Origin: JBKHHU01 sp046539045
GTDB lineage: Bacteria; Planctomycetota; Phycisphaerae; SM23-33
Reading direction: 5' to 3'
NCBI GenBank assembly: GCA_046539045.1
Contig: JBKHHU010000085.1
Span: forward strand, 1-13,806
DNA: 13,806 bases
In this document: positions 13,639 through 13,806 of the stretch, piece by piece
Position numbering within the stretch: position 1 is the stretch's first letter
Layout of the letters: each line of letters opens with the position of its first letter
The notes under the pieces: generated by a model
What the model was told of the DNA's origin: nothing
Databases searched by the model: none
The model's input: the letters and a program-made list of their open reading frames with translations, nothing else
Made by a program: the position numbers and the translations under genes

Positions 13639-13697
13639 AGAAATTGACCAACGGCTTGCGGTTCGGGGGTTGGCCGCTGGTCGCCTGCGCGCACACA

Positions 13698-13733
13698 GCC
13701 GGCCCGGTGGTGTGAAAGACCCTCCGGGCCGGC
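13698..13733. other. GC-rich perfect inverted repeat
   Basis: Arms gccggcccgg (13698-13707) and ccgggccggc (13724-13733) form a 10-bp perfect stem with a 16-nt loop. It follows the putative partial minus-strand gene at the window edge by about 43 bp. It could be that gene's 3' hairpin, though no T-run follows. The remaining spacer 13425-13775 shows no credible gene. Confidence 0.6.
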
Positions 13734-13775
13734 AGATTGCCGAACCTATATTGGTATCCCGCGGCGATCGCCCGG

Positions 13776-13806
13776 TTACATGACCGGGACGACTTCCTGC
13801 ACCTCG
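13776..13806 (-). CDS. Possible C-terminal end of a gene truncated by the window edge
   Basis: Read on the minus strand from the edge, one frame gives EVQEVVPVM and then TAA (13778-13776). The only support is that it is an open frame with plausible codons just upstream of a GC-rich hairpin (13698-13733). No function can be proposed. If real, it would be the gene immediately upstream of the adaptor operon. Confidence 0.25.
   Translation of the reverse strand, partial: EVQEVVPVM

Noticed and set aside
13425..13694. Upstream extension of the periplasmic adaptor to 13694
   Set aside because: The extra 90 residues would precede an evident signal peptide. The ATG at 13424 has a good ribosome-binding site and is followed at once by the hydrophobic signal segment.

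Overview
The window reads as accessory-rich chromosomal DNA from a GC-rich, probably anaerobic or facultatively fermentative bacterium. A Planctomycetota (Phycisphaerae-like) origin is my best guess. It rests on the pairing of a Rex-controlled trimeric [FeFe]-hydrogenase with an operon of HlyD/M50/SecA-like proteins, and on the codon and base composition; no marker gene here proves it. Every convincing gene is on the minus strand.

Region 1 (1-303) is a 156-bp tandem duplication immediately behind the hydrogenase stop codon. Each copy holds two hairpins that are near-perfect inverses of one another, a REP/REPIN-like layout. Region 2 (305-5258) is a four-gene operon read rex -> hydC (NuoE-like) -> hydB (NuoF-like) -> hydA ([FeFe]-hydrogenase). 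Genes overlap or nearly touch, and two use non-ATG starts. Upstream of rex lie a TTGACA-N17-TAGGCT promoter and a near-perfect Rex operator over the predicted transcription start. The expected physiology is NAD(H)- and ferredoxin-linked H2 metabolism switched on when NADH/NAD+ is high.

Region 3 (5259-5869) is about 610 bp without a credible gene. It holds two mutually exclusive stems (5462-5523) and a long-arm inverted repeat (5710-5834).

Region 4 (5870-13640) is a second minus-strand operon: hlyD-type adaptor (13424) -> DUF3467 protein -> 224-bp gap with a 14-nt tandem array -> double-GAF/TM/HlyD fusion -> PqqD-like/M50 peptidase/HlyD fusion -> SecA-like ATPase lacking most of the C-terminal half of SecA. 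No ABC transporter, RND pump or outer-membrane channel is encoded here. The five genes look like a dedicated export or envelope machine with a SecA-type motor, a membrane protease bearing a possible leader-recognition domain, a cytoplasmic sensor joined to a periplasmic adaptor, and a free periplasmic adaptor. This is the strongest candidate in the window for an undescribed system; its substrate is unknown. At the right edge (13776-13806) there may be the last codons of another minus-strand gene.
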